Origin: Pomphorhynchus laevis
Taxonomy: Eukaryota; Acanthocephala; Palaeacanthocephala; Echinorhynchida; Pomphorhynchidae
Direction of reading: 5' to 3'
DNA length: 64,000 nucleotides
Assembly (NCBI GenBank): GCA_012934845.2
Contig: WNNJ02003773.1
Span: 112,270 to 176,269 of the forward strand
Shown: piece after piece, positions 45,891-57,105 of the stretch
How the letters are laid out: each line of letters opens with the position of its first letter
Position numbering within the stretch: position 1 is the stretch's first letter
The notes under the pieces: generated by a model
What the model saw: only the letters and a program-made list of their open reading frames with translations
The model's database searches: none
What the model was told of the DNA's origin: nothing
Program-made: the position numbers and the translations under genes

Positions 45891-46353
45891 TGAAACCCTA
45901 ACAAAAATTGTTAAACATATGATTGTTTAATGATGGTACCTTAGGAGTCACGATCACCAATTTTGTTGTCTTTGATATCGGTGCAAGCTCTAATGATATT
46001 GAATTTTTACTAACAAATTCTTTATCACGAACTTTTAACATTGCATGTTTGTATATTTCTAGTAAAAATCTTTGAACTTCCGTCACTTGCACACATTTTT
46101 GGAAAATCAAATGTATATTTTTATTGCATTAGTAGACACTGAATTGCAATTAATGTACCTGAATCATCAAATGATTTCCAATTTATTATAAAGATTTTTA
46201 TAAATATCATACTATATAAATTAAAAATAACTTTAAATAATTATAAAATTTTAAATAACTTTGTTAAATTTGATTTAACTTTAGTTAAATTAAAATAAAA
46301 ATTTCATTTTTAAATCTGAATATTAAAGCTTTTACTCCATCCTTTACGTTTAG

Positions 46354-46677
46354 GCATTGATGGGCCTGGTAATTACTGTACTTGAAATTGCAAGAGCATT
46401 CATTGGTGTTGATAACAGGGGTTGCTCAATTAATCAGGAATTTTATAATTTTTACCAAAATACCCTGCAAGAAACATTTCCTGGCTTACTAACCTTATCT
46501 AACGGTAATATTGCGCCAGTCAATCATTTCATATGGCCTTGGACACGTCCAGGCATATTATTCGGTCTAGTTGTAAGTACATCTGCTTTTGATAAGATTT
46601 TTCTTCATTATTTGAAATAGCTAATTGCGGCTGGTATCCTTGGAATAATATCTGGTAGACGAAGAAGCTACTCATCC
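46354..46677 (+). CDS. Four-TM membrane protein, first two visible exons
   Basis: Exon a (46354-46572, after acceptor ACGTTTAG) gives ALMGLVITVLEIARAFIG, then an extracellular-type loop with NFYQNTLQETF and IWPWTRPGILFGLV. A 48-bp intron (GTAAGT...AAATAG) leads to exon b (46621-46677), LIAAGILGIISGRRRSYSS, with donor GTAAGT. All junctions are phase 0. Two membrane segments are seen (residues about 1-17 and 63-85). LIAAGILGIISG followed by basic residues resembles MS4A/TMEM-type tetraspans; family assignment is inference. The acceptor shows that at least one exon lies upstream; I could not identify it. The gene continues at 49565. Confidence 0.75.
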
Positions 46678-46784
46678 GTAAGTGTTTAACTTGAAGTAAT
46701 AAAAATCGTTTCCAGAGTGAAATTAATCTGATCACTTAACTAATTAATTTATGAATTAATTGTATCCACAAAAATGATGTCATC

Positions 46785-47320
46785 AGAAGAAAATGCAACG
46801 TTATCAGGTTTCGACCCCTTAAACTCACAGCGGAGGGTGAAATGCAAGTCAATGAAGTACTTATTCTTATGCAATGGGATTATCTAGAGTAATTTGATTA
46901 TCTAGCGTTATATTAGTTATTTAATATCTAGAGTAACAAAAGGTTAGAATTATTCATTATTTTCATACATAAGATTTTGTGGTTTATTTTTTATGCCATG
47001 TATAAATATTACCACTTAATATTTATTTTGAATTATTGAATTAATAAAAACTGAAACATTATCAAAAGTTACCTAAGTTCACTGTTCCATGTTTTTAATA
47101 ATGTATAAATAAAAAATAATAAATAATTATAAATAAATTATTATACAACATTTTAAATAATTTATATATAAAAATTTAAATTAATAATTATTTAAATTAT
47201 CAAATTAATTATTATTAATTAATCATTAACCTCCTTATAACTAATCACAAAGAGGAACTGTTATGTTATCAGTTTCACTCCATATTCCTCAACCAACCAG
47301 AACAGCAAGGCCAAATATAT
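46785..47320 (-). mobile_element. PLE terminal-block remnants in intron
   Basis: Two decayed versions of the PLE end block lie in the tetraspan gene intron. The first, about 46790-46860, has CAACGTTATCAGGTTTCGAC. The second, about 47250-47320, has GAACTGTTATGTTATCAG, then AACAGCAAGGCCAAATA. In the second, both strands of the second pseudoknot helix changed together (CTGCT to CTGTT, AGCAG to AACAG). Confidence 0.6.
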
Positions 47321-47328
47321 GTAATTAT

Positions 47329-47369
47329 ATACTTGTGGACAAATGTATACTACATTTGTCCACAAGTAT
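47329..47369. repeat. Perfect hairpin, 19-bp arms
   Basis: ATACTTGTGGACAAATGTA, loop TAC, exact reverse complement; a third partial copy (CTTGTGGACAAGTGTA) follows at about 47385. It adjoins the PLE remnant. Confidence 0.92.
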
Positions 47370-47479
47370 TTCTTCCGGTCATTGCTTGTGGACAAGTGTA
47401 AATGGAGTGTTAGATATTGGTGGAAAACAGTACACTGACTCTAGGTTATTCGATTGTTGTTCTATGAGTTGCAGTTGTA

Positions 47480-48650
47480 GTTCCTAATTTTAGAAATAAA
47501 TCAAGTACAATAACAGAAAATGATCATTTTCTACATAGTTTCAGCTATAATAAAGCAGACTTCTATACTAGCAACTGTGCTCAACTGCAAGTAAAATATT
47601 TAACAGTTGCAGCCTTAATTATATGTAATTATATTTATACCAAAGATAAATAGTAACAAAGATAAATATTATATAAGATTTCATACAATTAATATTTGTA
47701 TAACGATAAAATTATTAACATTTTAAATATAAATCAACTTCAATAATTGGCTAATAAATAATATATACGAAATAAATTATTATATATTTAAATTTTAATT
47801 TAAATATATTAAATTATATTTAAATGTATATATATATATTATATATATCGGATACATTAATAAATTAATGTATCCGAATAAATTACTTAGTTATATACGA
47901 AATAAATTTGTAATTTTTTGTTTTTAAAAACACAAGAAAAAACAACTAGTATCGAAATGAGAAAAAAAAATAAAATATTTATTTGTTTGTGATGGTTTTT
48001 ACTTTTGATATTAACAGAAACTAGCACTTTGAATTTCGTTCACCTTGCTCCAAGACAATAGTTATTTAATTATTATTTAACTTGAAAATAATATTAAATA
48101 AACACAATAGCTATTATCGACATTAAAATTTGCCCACTTTGAAGCAATCTAGATTTATCTATTTAAATTATTATATTATAAATTATATATTATATATAAC
48201 AATTATATATAATTTCTCATAAACAGCCTCAAGAGATTTTCATTTAAAAAATAATAATTTTTAAATAATAAATTATTATTAAAAAAACTAATTAATATTT
48301 TTTATAATCAAATAAGTTGAGTTGAAAAATGTAAAATATATAAATCATTAAAGTCTTATTGTATTTTTACAAGAAAATTATAAGATATATAAATTATCAA
48401 AATATTATTTAAAACAAATGTAAACGTTAAAGTGGAAAATAATTATTGATGAATAGTAAATAATATACTGTGAATTAGTGTATGACATTTTTGCTAGACA
48501 TTTAAAGTCTTATTTTGCTCTAAGAGTTTCTATCAGAATCATAAAATTATTAATATCATTAAAGCTAAAACATAACCTTTAAGTTGAACATTAAGGGTGC
48601 AAATATATCTCATTTGAAATTTGATGTCATTAAATATTTTGCTTGAATAA
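47480..48650. other. Intron, A/T-rich, no gene
   Basis: Unique A/T-rich sequence within the intron 46678-49564, with TA-repeats near 47820 and a perfect palindrome at 47849-47876. Confidence 0.5.
47849..47876. repeat. Perfect palindrome, 13-bp arms
   Basis: CGGATACATTAAT, two A residues, exact reverse complement. Same size and AA centre as the one at 2377-2404, but with a different sequence. Confidence 0.9.
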
Positions 48651-48654
48651 CCAA

Positions 48655-49320
48655 GACGATAACCTGCATTTCGATCCCTTCATTCGTGATAAAACTATGT
48701 CTTCAAATATTCTTCTCCGTGATATTCATCTCGTCAGAAATTCTCAAAATTTTAGATCATCTAAATCTCTTATCTCATCCCTTCTATTCCCACATATTGA
48801 GTAATGTCTTAGCCTTCTCGTCTTCTCTTCAAAGTCATCCCTTTTACCTCTTCAGCGCCTCATTAAAACTGATGTGCGCATCATTTTTCGACTTTGTAAA
48901 TACGATCATATCTCTTCCTATTTATCAAAACTTGGATAGCTAAGTATTGAACATCGCGTTTGTTTTCGTCTGCTTTGCCTAACTTATCGCCTTCTCCATT
49001 GAAATTATCTTTCTTATCTCTATCTGCCAACTCTAAGTGAATCCCACTCTCTTTCTACTCACCTACGTTCCTGTGCTTCTCTTCTGCTACATGTACCTCT
49101 TCACTCAACTAACTTCAGCCGTCGATCTCTACATATCGCTGCTCCTATACTTTGGAATTCCCTACCTGATCACCTGCGATCGTCATCCTCACACCCATTT
49201 TTCAAAAAGCAACTACGTTCTATGCTTCTAAACGAGTAACTTTCTTTTTTTTCAATCTGCTTCGCTTTTGTGGGCTTGAAGCACACAGTCTGTCTGCATT
49301 TGCCACATTTTTTAACTTTT
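48655..49320 (+). mobile_element. LINE family E, copy E2 (old, 5'-truncated)
   Basis: Aligns by eye with copy E1 from FVRDK-like sequence (about 48675) to the tail. Pieces FRSSKSLISSLLFPHIE, PLLPLQRLIKTDVRIIFRLC and the CLHLPHF-like tail are spread over several frames. The tail GTGTGCTGGCACGTATTTGC of E1 is diverged here (CACACAGTCTGTCTGCATTT). Intronic, same strand as the host gene. Confidence 0.65.
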
Positions 49321-49564
49321 CTTTCAAACTTATCTTTTAATAATTAAATAATAATCAAATATTATTTTTTCGGTAACTTTTGTATTTTCTCAACAAAATT
49401 AATCGCAATTATGCGTATTGATTAAACGTTCAATTATGGATAACACTATAGTTAATCATTACAGAAAGCATTAGATTTTGAAAATAACAAATTGTATTTA
49501 TTAAAAATAATTATTAATTAATTTTAATAATTACAGATTAAAAGTAATTTCTTTCTTAATTTAG

Positions 49565-49865
49565 ATAGTTGCATTTTTAGTCGCCAGTTTGGTGTCATTT
49601 TTCTTAATGATTTACTTAATTGCATACTATTCTACTGTTGTGAGATGGTTTAATGATGAAGCAGCATGTAATGAAAGTTTTGGACAGACAAGGGTATATA
49701 TTTAATTAATCATTCTTATGAGTTAGTTTTCAAATATAGAGCACTAGAGTTAATCATTTCATTCGTATCGGACGAGCCTTACTGGCATTCGCCATATTCG
49801 GTTTGCTATCAACTTTACCTGCCATTCTGGCATGTCTTGTAGCAATCTCGGCGTGGTCAAGAAAG
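49565..49865 (+). CDS. Four-TM membrane protein, middle exons
   Basis: Exon c (49565-49693) gives IVAFLVASLVSFFLMIYLIA, then VVRWFNDEAACNESFGQTR. After a 46-bp intron, exon d (49740-49865) gives STRVNHFIRIGRALLAFAIF and GLLSTLPAILACLVAISAWS-RK. Both are phase 0. They provide membrane segments three and four with the loop between them (one Cys, possible N-glycosylation site NES). The donor after exon c is GTATAT (weak), after exon d GTAAAA. The order TM3-loop-TM4 with a basic end fits a tetraspan of the MS4A/TMEM kind. Confidence 0.78.
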
Positions 49866-49869
49866 GTAA

Positions 49870-50850
49870 AATAATCGTTTATTAATTTCTCAAAATTTGC
49901 AAAAAGTCATACTTGATATAATAACATGAAATATAATCTACTAAGTATTATATTATAATAACATTTTCATATAGCATATTAAAAATATTAATGTCATAAT
50001 ATTATAGTACAATATATAATATTAAATTAATATCATATGTCAATTATATAATATTATTATTTAATAGTAGCATTAAAAATATATAATTTAATGTAGTATA
50101 ATATTAGATTTAAAAATATTATATTTAAAAAACAATATTAAATATTATTATTTAATAGCATCTAATATATTGAGTTAAGATGCGCTAATTTAAGGACAGT
50201 CAATTTAGTCTATTAACAAAGTACATTTGAATTTACTTATTTTTAATAAAATAAAAATATTTTACATTTTAGCATTTTTACCTTTTTAACTGTTAATTGA
50301 TGTAAATTTATATACAAAATCCTATATAATACATATCGTTGAGAATTGCTTTCGGGTTAAAAGTAACTTTTTTTTATTGCGAACCATCTCCGAGAATACA
50401 AAAAGAACTTTATTTATTTGATATTTCGACTGTAATTAGAAGTCCTTTTCAATTATGTTATTTATCTCAAACGTTTAAAAAAACAAAATTATATATTAAA
50501 TTCGAAATTATATATTAAAAATACATAAATTAATGTGGTACAATATAATATTTGATTTAAAATGAGCTAAGATGCGCTAATTTAAAGCCTAGTCAATCTA
50601 GTCTATTACTTTGAATTTACATTTTTAAAATTTGCGTTGTAAACATTTTGTCACATTTTTTTATTTGCAAATAAAAGTTATATTTTATATTTTAGCTTTT
50701 TTATTGTTAATTTATGGTAATTTCTGTACAAAATTAATATATTCGTAATTTTTTAAATAATGATATTTTTTATTTTATTTTTTATATAAAATGTAATTTG
50801 GATAATCACGATGAGTAAAACAAATTAGATAAAAATAATATGCACAATTA
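49870..50850. other. Intron with diverged ~395-bp direct duplication
   Basis: AAGATGCGCTAATTTAA occurs at about 50177 and 50572 with similar sequence before and after it (CAGTCAATTTAGTCTATTA against TAGTCAATCTAGTCTATTA). The two copies are clearly diverged. No coding content. Confidence 0.65.
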
Positions 50851-50854
50851 TATA

Positions 50855-51075
50855 TCAACTGCGGCCAGGATTCTTCGTGATACTGCGCACTCCGACTCGG
50901 CTTCCGTTGTCGCCGGTGAAGATAGGACACTTTACAGTTTGACTAGCTTCGGAATTTTTGTGTTGTTTTAGTCGCAGCTGGTGAGATTGGCTTTTGTCGC
51001 AGCTGGATATTTTTCAAAGAGCTCACTTTGACGGATCATAGTCGGCGTTTTTCCCCTGGCTTTTCCGATTAGCAT
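50855..51075. other. G+C-rich island in intron, unidentified
   Basis: About 220 bp with much higher G+C than its surroundings (GCGGCCAGGATTCTTC..., then two GTCGCAGCTGG words at about 50971 and 50995). No open frame or motif recognised. Possibly a piece of a transposable element. Confidence 0.5.
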
Positions 51076-51079
51076 CCAA

Positions 51080-52385
51080 TTAGCCTTTGTATTATGTAAA
51101 TACAAATTTGCAGTTTCCAATATTTCACTTGTTCACATGCGCTCCATTTTCAAGGAAAACAAATGTAATCAGTTATATATAATCAGCAGACAGTTTCACC
51201 TCATTATTATATTCAAATTCCTATGTACGATTTAAATAATAATTCAATAGGATGCTTAATAATCGTAAATGTACTTTACATAAAAAATTAGTTGTCGTAC
51301 ATTTTTACTTTACGTAAAAATGTACTAATTTTCTTTACATAGAAAATTACAAGAATAATTTAACATTTGAATTTAAAATTTTGATCATATTATTTTGAAA
51401 ACTTTGGTGCCAGTAACTTTAATAAAAAATACAATCGCATCAAAATAAATTTTTATCGAAAATTCGTAAAATTACCTAAATTCGACAATTGAGATAGTAA
51501 ATATTATATTTATTTTTTATTGAATTATTTTTTATTTTTTATTATATTTGTTTTTATTTATAAAAAATATACTCAGTTATCTGATATGATTTATTTAAAT
51601 TATTAGATTCGCAAGTTCTTTTCAAATAATTGTTTATTGAACTTGTTAATGCCAATAAAATTAGCTTTTTATATCTTCATATAAAAATGTTATCCATTTT
51701 TATAGCTCCAATAATTCTTTATCCATAATGGATCATTATCAACTATTTAAAATAAATTCATTATTTGTGATATTAAAAAATATTAAGAATATTTAGAAAT
51801 ATTTTTTATAAAAATATTAAAAAAATAATATTTTAATAATATTATTATATAAAAATAATATTAAAAATAATATTTTGTATAAAAATATTATTTTTATATA
51901 AAAATTTAAAAATTCATGTAACTACAGTTGCCGAATATTATTAGTTTTACAATTAGATTTACAGACTGACTATTATGTAAATATTTTTATGATTAAAATA
52001 GACTCTTTTCTTACTCAAATTTTAAAATTTCAAATTTTTAAAATTTTAAAACACTATTATATTGAATTAATCTTAAGTTTATCTTGAACTAATCTTAATT
52101 TATATATTTGCCTTAACAAATTATAAACCATATTAATTTTTCAAAATATATTAATTTCGCTAGATTTTGACTAGACAAATATTCGCAAATATGATTTTGT
52201 ATGAATTGCAAAAGTCATTTTGACTGATGTAAATTGCATCCACTTTGATTCAAATTGTTAATTCGATATATCATATTCAATGTGTAAACTAAAAAAGATG
52301 TATCCGAAATAATGCAAAGACATATTAAAAGAGTTTACCGAAAATTGATGCTAAAAAAATGTGTAGGATTATTAATATTTTAAAC
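51080..52385. other. Intron, A/T-rich
   Basis: No gene or element recognised. Contains a perfect hairpin with 12-bp arms at 51297-51325 (GTACATTTTTAC, loop TTTAC). Confidence 0.5.
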
Positions 52386-52464
52386 ATACCTTGATTATAC
52401 CTTGATCATAAATATACCTAGATTATACCTTGATCATAAATATACCTAGATTATACCTTGATCG
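52386..52464. repeat. 28-bp minisatellite, about 2.6 units
   Basis: ATTATACCTTGATCATAAAT starts at 52394, 52422 and (partial) 52450. It ends exactly where LINE A6 begins. Confidence 0.85.
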
Positions 52465-52465
52465 G

Positions 52466-53330
52466 AAATCTCGAGATGAGGAGCTTGAGAAATCTTAATC
52501 TTTGCTCCGGGGGACGCCTCTAGAAAAGAAGACTAACCCCGATATAGGCAAAGTACCCAAAAGGCGTACTTAAGTTTTCCCATTCTATGACAGATGCTGG
52601 GCCTGTTTCAGAGCCAATCTATTTCTCTTCAGGATACGTTAAAGTCTATCCAGGTCAGCTTTGACCAACCAGTTCACCGTAAAGGTAACCCCAAATATTT
52701 TACTCGAATTGTTAAGCTGGAAAGTGGTTGATGCTCTAAAATAAAGGAGTGCAAAGTGTTAGTCTCTTAAGTTTCCATTTTGTTACAGGGACGCCATGAA
52801 AGACTACCACCTGCGATTTATCATAGTTAAAAATGAGATTAAATGGGGATACCTGATCTTTTAATCTTAAAAAAGAATTGGCTGATGTCCGAGACTACAT
52901 CTTTGCACCTGCGTCCAAAAAACAGAGCTATGATATCATCAGCATATACCACCAGATGTTGTTTACGTTTAAATGCTTTGAAGAAAAAAATGGAGGCATC
53001 AAGATATAAGATGGTCGTCTTCAAAGCAGAACCGCTTAATGAACAGCAATAAATCCACACTGTTAACATTCTCGCAGGCAGCCCGAGGGACCTGAGAGAG
53101 AAGATAACGAAGGGAATTTTTTCCGCTGTGTTCAAATGCACGGAAAATTAAGAAAAACAGCCACAACAAGCTGATGACTGTTATCCTGACAAAATTGATT
53201 CACTTCACCAATTGCTAAATGAACCGAGCGCCCTTTGGCAAACCCATAAAAACCCGATGGGATTAATTTACGCTAATTTAAATGGTCGCGGATTTTACCC
53301 GTAATAATTTAGTACATTGGTTTTCCCACA
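52466..53330 (-). mobile_element. LINE family A, copy A6 (RT fragment)
   Basis: Truncated at both ends. The 53141-52839 frame has FVIFSLRSLGLPARML and HLVVYADDIIALFFGRRC (YADD kept). The following thumb (52.84-52.5 kb) and the preceding FVKGR-like part are in other frames. Intronic in the tetraspan gene, antisense. Confidence 0.75.
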
Positions 53331-53339
53331 ATTGCATAC

Positions 53340-55430
53340 TTATGTTTGAATTAAAATTGGCATTTTTCTTTGATGGTAATTTTAATGGAAATTTTATTAC
53401 TTCCTATATTCATCGGCCTTTTTTTTATCTCTGAATACTTTTAGCTGCCTTATCATTTTTCTGTAAAATAATATCTCATTTGTAAAAATTAGTGATTCTT
53501 TATTCACTCTTGATTGTTGATATAATTGTTTTACTGTTTTAATTTGATCTCTTAGGTACGATGTTCCATTATGTTTTTTATATTTAACGAATCTTCTTTA
53601 TAGAAGATTCCATTATATTTAAACACATTAACTCATAACTTGTGGTAATTTCAGATTGACTTAATTTTTCTCAACAAATATTTTTGTACTGAAATATTTT
53701 CAACATCGATACACCTGCTTGTTATTTCTGTCTACCACGTGTCCAAACAATATCCATTAAACTTCCTTCGTTGTTTGATTGATACGTCATATCATCTACC
53801 TTATTGCATAGAAAAAATTCCGAATTGCCAAAAATTCTTCAAGGATTTTTAACTTCGTCATACGCTTGCCTTCAAATCTTTTATTAAAGTCAAGGTCTAA
53901 TATTACCAGTTTAGCATTATTTAGCTTATTCAAAATATCAGATATCGTGTCAATAATGCACACCAAGCCCGATGATGGGTTGAAATGACAATTAATGAAA
54001 TAAGACGTTGTTTCTACAACCATGGACTAGGGATCCGTGAATATTAAGCTGCATATAATTCCGGTTTCACGGTTATTAACATGACATACAGGCTTGCTGT
54101 TTAAAACATTCAAAGAGCTTAAGACATGTCGGATCTAATTGAAAAGTTTTGTTTAACAATATCACATCATAGTAGATTATCACTTCATCGATACCAAGGC
54201 CTATAACACATTTTAGACCATTAACATTCCACAATAACACTGACGTTTTTGTAAATGTTCTACATATATTATACTACACTTCACTACATGTCGTTATATA
54301 CTTTATGCATTTCTATTTCTAATTGTAATTGCCGTATCCACCTCTGATCATTCGAACTCATTTACATTCTTACAAAACGTCTCACAATCTGCTACTTCAA
54401 TTTGTAAAGTGGTACTATTTTCATCTTGGTTACTAGATTGTTTTACACTCTTTACCTCAGCTCCTTAACGAATAAAAACTTTATATTCTGGAAACTCAGA
54501 TTTTAACTTCGTTCTGCGCTAATTTATACATTCTATCATTTTCAAATGGTGAAACATCTGGTGTTGCGTATACCCGTTCAAATGGTTATATATCACGTAG
54601 CCTCATTTTCCGTTTTAGTATCTCTTCGACAAAAGATTTTCCCAACTTTTACTTTCAACAAGTGACTACCTTCATATATTTCTCTTTTAATTCCTAATAT
54701 ATTTTGAATTGATTATGACGATGTTGATATACCAATTTTCGACAATTACAAATCCACTAACGCCTTGTCATCCTTAGTTTTCTTCGTTCCAGCTAATACT
54801 CGTACAGCATTTTCTTCACATTGCTTTACGGTATGCTAGTTTAGTGAGTTATCCAGAATATATCTAGTTGCTATTATGTTTTTCACAATTTCCGCCTTAA
54901 CATCCTTATGTACTGACTGCTTAAATACATTAGTAATACTTTTATTCTAGTTTATTTCCTCTTCCTTTATACTTGCATCTTCTAATTAATTAACTTTTTC
55001 TGATAGTTTAATTACTCTTTAATTACTCTTTAATGCAATTCATAATTTTACGTCTGGACAAAGTGTATCGAACTAGCTGAACAGATTTCACACACGATTG
55101 TACGATCTGTAAATTCTATTGGAACACATCTTGATAACCACACAGGGCATATATAAACTTTACATTGCAATTCGTGATAACTTCCTTCTGATCTACAAAC
55201 AAAATTGGTGCTTTTTATCTGAAGTCAAATAAACCGTCATCGTATTTAAAAAGCTAAAGTTGTTAATTAAATCCAACTGGCTCTCAGCATCCTTTAAAAG
55301 CTCAACTACTTCATTCCTGCATCGACCTGTATACTTTAATTATTGTCTTGGATATTCTGTTGCAAATCCACCAAAGTATACGAAGTCCGCACTTTATTAT
55401 TGTAAGATGCATTCATTGAACAAGCCGTAG
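53340..55430 (-). mobile_element. LINE family G, ORF1 + endonuclease, very old
   Basis: The minus-strand translation shows a cysteine cluster (CKVYICPVW...CVPIEF..., CEICSASSIHF) near 55.15-55.05 kb like the PHD-type ORF1 motif of some LINEs, then a coiled-coil-like linker. LLWNVNGLKCVIG (about 54.25 kb) and VVETTSYFINCHFNPSSGLV with KLVILDLDFN (54.02-53.87 kb) are decayed endonuclease motifs. No RT remains. It lies in the last large intron of the tetraspan gene. Confidence 0.5.
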
Positions 55431-55784
55431 TTTCCAATTATACGATATAATAATTATATTTCCAATTATTATTTAACGTTTAATTCATTCAATTAAATAA
55501 ATATATAATAATTATATTTACAATTATTATTTAAAATTTAATTTATCAAATACAATAAATATAAAAATACATTAAAAATTAAATTTTTAAATTTAATAAA
55601 GTAAAAATTTTAAATTCTAATTTAAAAATAAAATAACTCTTACTATGAAACATATTTTCATTGGGAAATATTTAATATTTAAGATAAACGTTATTTAATA
55701 TATTGAAAAAAATAATTAATCATCAAAAATATTTCTTATAACTTCAAAGTTACGATAAACAATTTAAATTTGTATTAAATTTAG

Positions 55785-55927
55785 GGTAGAGCGAGAACAA
55801 ACGTTCGTCCAAGATTCATGCCAGCTGTAAGTAGAGATACAATACGTTAATTCAAAAAACTTATTTTTTTTATTATTAGCCATATGGTCGGATAGTGGTT
55901 CCTGGTGTTCCACCAGTGTTTAGATAG
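55785..55927 (+). CDS. Four-TM membrane protein, last two exons
   Basis: Exon e (55785-55826) gives GRARTNVRPRFMPA. A 53-bp intron (GTAAGT...TTATTAG) leads to exon f (55880-55927), PYGRIVVPGVPPVFR and the TAG stop. Both are phase 0. They form a short cytoplasmic tail rich in Arg and Pro. The visible gene totals 206 codons over six exons from 46354. The 5.9-kb intron before exon e carries LINE A6 and LINE G. No AATAAA follows before the next gene. Confidence 0.72.
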
Positions 55928-55959
55928 AGCTGTCAAGAAAATATGTAACCATGACAATA

Positions 55960-55966
55960 TTTTCAG
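55960..55966 (+). promoter_or_regulatory. Splice-acceptor-like TTTTCAG between two genes
   Basis: Lies 33 bp after the tetraspan stop and about 90 bp before the start codon of the CD225-like gene. It could be a trans-splicing acceptor for the downstream cistron or an ordinary 3' splice site of its 5' UTR. Confidence 0.4.
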
Positions 55967-56055
55967 AGCACCGGACATATATTTTATTACAACTGACAAT
56001 CAATAAGAAACAAGAAAATATTATCTTTAATCAATATTCTAAAATATAAAGAATC

Positions 56056-56400
56056 ATGAATAAATTAAAATCAAAAAGCGCAGATGACCCAAAACCGAAT
56101 CTGGCAATCGCTGTTATTTCACTAGTATTTTGCATACCAATTGGTGCAGTAGCATTTGTACGAGCAATTCAGGCATATGAACTTTTACAACCTGATAACG
56201 AAGTATATTGGCCTAGTCTAGCATTAGTGTATTCGAAGCAATCACTGCGATGGTCACTTTTAGCAATTGCAGTAGGAATCTGTTGGTGGACGCTAAGTAT
56301 AATAATATATTTCAACTGGAACTATTGTAAAATAAGAGAAAATAGCTACAGTAAAAATGGAATATATGATAAAAGTTTTAGATACTTTCCAAACTGCTAA
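56056..56400 (+). CDS. CD225/IFITM-like small membrane protein
   Basis: 114 codons, apparently a single coding exon. PNLAIAVISLVFCIPIGAVA (residues about 14-33) is the first, re-entrant membrane segment of the CD225 (dispanin) family, with FC and PxG conserved but only one Cys. The loop PDNEVYWPSLALVYSKQSLR holds the place of the usual GD...A..ASKKAK stretch. The second segment is WSLLAIAVGICWWTLSIIIY. CD225 proteins sit in plasma and endosomal membranes and affect vesicle fusion; the role here is unknown. The ATG is the first in frame after the acceptor-like site at 55966. AATAAA follows 26 bp after the stop. It could be the second cistron of a unit with the tetraspan gene. Confidence 0.75.
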   Translation: MNKLKSKSADDPKPNLAIAVISLVFCIPIGAVAFVRAIQAYELLQPDNEVYWPSLALVYSKQSLRWSLLAIAVGICWWTLSIIIYFNWNYCKIRENSYSKNGIYDKSFRYFPNC

Positions 56401-56425
56401 TTTACGTGTAATTTGCATATACTTC

Positions 56426-56431
56426 AATAAA
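56426..56431 (+). terminator. Polyadenylation signal AATAAA
   Basis: First AATAAA after the CD225-like stop codon (TAA at 56398), at a typical distance, and the first after the tetraspan gene as well. Confidence 0.55.
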
Positions 56432-56499
56432 AAAATACGAAAATAAAAGAGAATTAATCAAAAAGCAACCGTTTCGTAATAAACTTTTGAATAAATTGA

Positions 56500-56830
56500 A
56501 AAATTTAAAATGATTTTTAATAAATTTAAAATCTTAAGCTCAAATTTTTTATGGATGGATAATCAATAATATACTTCGTATTAAAATAAGGACCCACTTA
56601 ATTTGGACCACCTGCTATGTTGGGTCGAGGAATAGGAGACAAAACATGATAGCATAGCAGTTCCTCCTAAAGACATCAAATCCTTATTCTGATACATCGT
56701 ATGTTATTTATTAGTAAAATTCAAAGAAATTGATTTCTATTTTAAATTTAAATTTTTAATTTTAACGTTATATATAAATTATAAATAATATTATATATTT
56801 ATTTATTATTTATCTGCTTAGTTTCAAGCA
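56500..56830 (+). mobile_element. PLE 3' end fragment
   Basis: Plus strand: TTTTATGGATGGATAATCAA (about 56538), then the end block with CTGCTATGTTGGGTCGAGGA (56612) and CATGATAGCATAGCAG (about 56646-56661), then the A/T-rich terminal part. The outer helix of the pseudoknot block is lost here while the inner one (CTGCTATG/CATAGCAG) is intact. Confidence 0.75.
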
Positions 56831-56879
56831 AGTTTGATTGATTTTTTCTTTTTCTTAAAAGGTTACAATATACAAATCA

Positions 56880-57105
56880 ACAAAATATTATTAAAAATTT
56901 ATTAAACCTTTCAAGCAAATATTTTTTATGGATGGATAATCAACAATATACATTGTATTCGAATAAGATACTATATAATTAAATTTCACCAGAGAAAATA
57001 CGATATTAGCGCATATTTGGCCCCGTTGCTATACGGTGCGAAGAATATCGGTTAAAACAGGATAACATAGAGGTTCCTCCCGGTGACGACTAGTAAATTT
57101 AAAAA
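56880..57105 (+). mobile_element. PLE 3' end fragment, second
   Basis: Same orientation as the previous one: TTTTTTATGGATGGATAATC (about 56921), GATACTATATAATT, TTTGGCCCCGTTGCTAT (57016), GGATAACATAGAGGTTCCTC. It is more diverged; neither helix is fully kept. The two fragments in a row before the satellite mirror the series at 1.2-3.7 kb. Confidence 0.7.

Noticed and set aside
45898-46110. A 70-codon minus-strand frame with balanced composition (VQVTEVQRFLLEIYKHAML).
   Set aside because: It could be a decayed LINE A4 ORF1 start or a host exon, but I see neither a family motif nor clear splice sites, so it is not called.
36646-46572. Joining the candidate exons at 36.6 and 40.3 kb to the four-TM gene as its N-terminal part.
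   Set aside because: The 40341 donor is phase 1 and the 46354 acceptor phase 0; the phase-1 reading of that exon meets a stop quickly.
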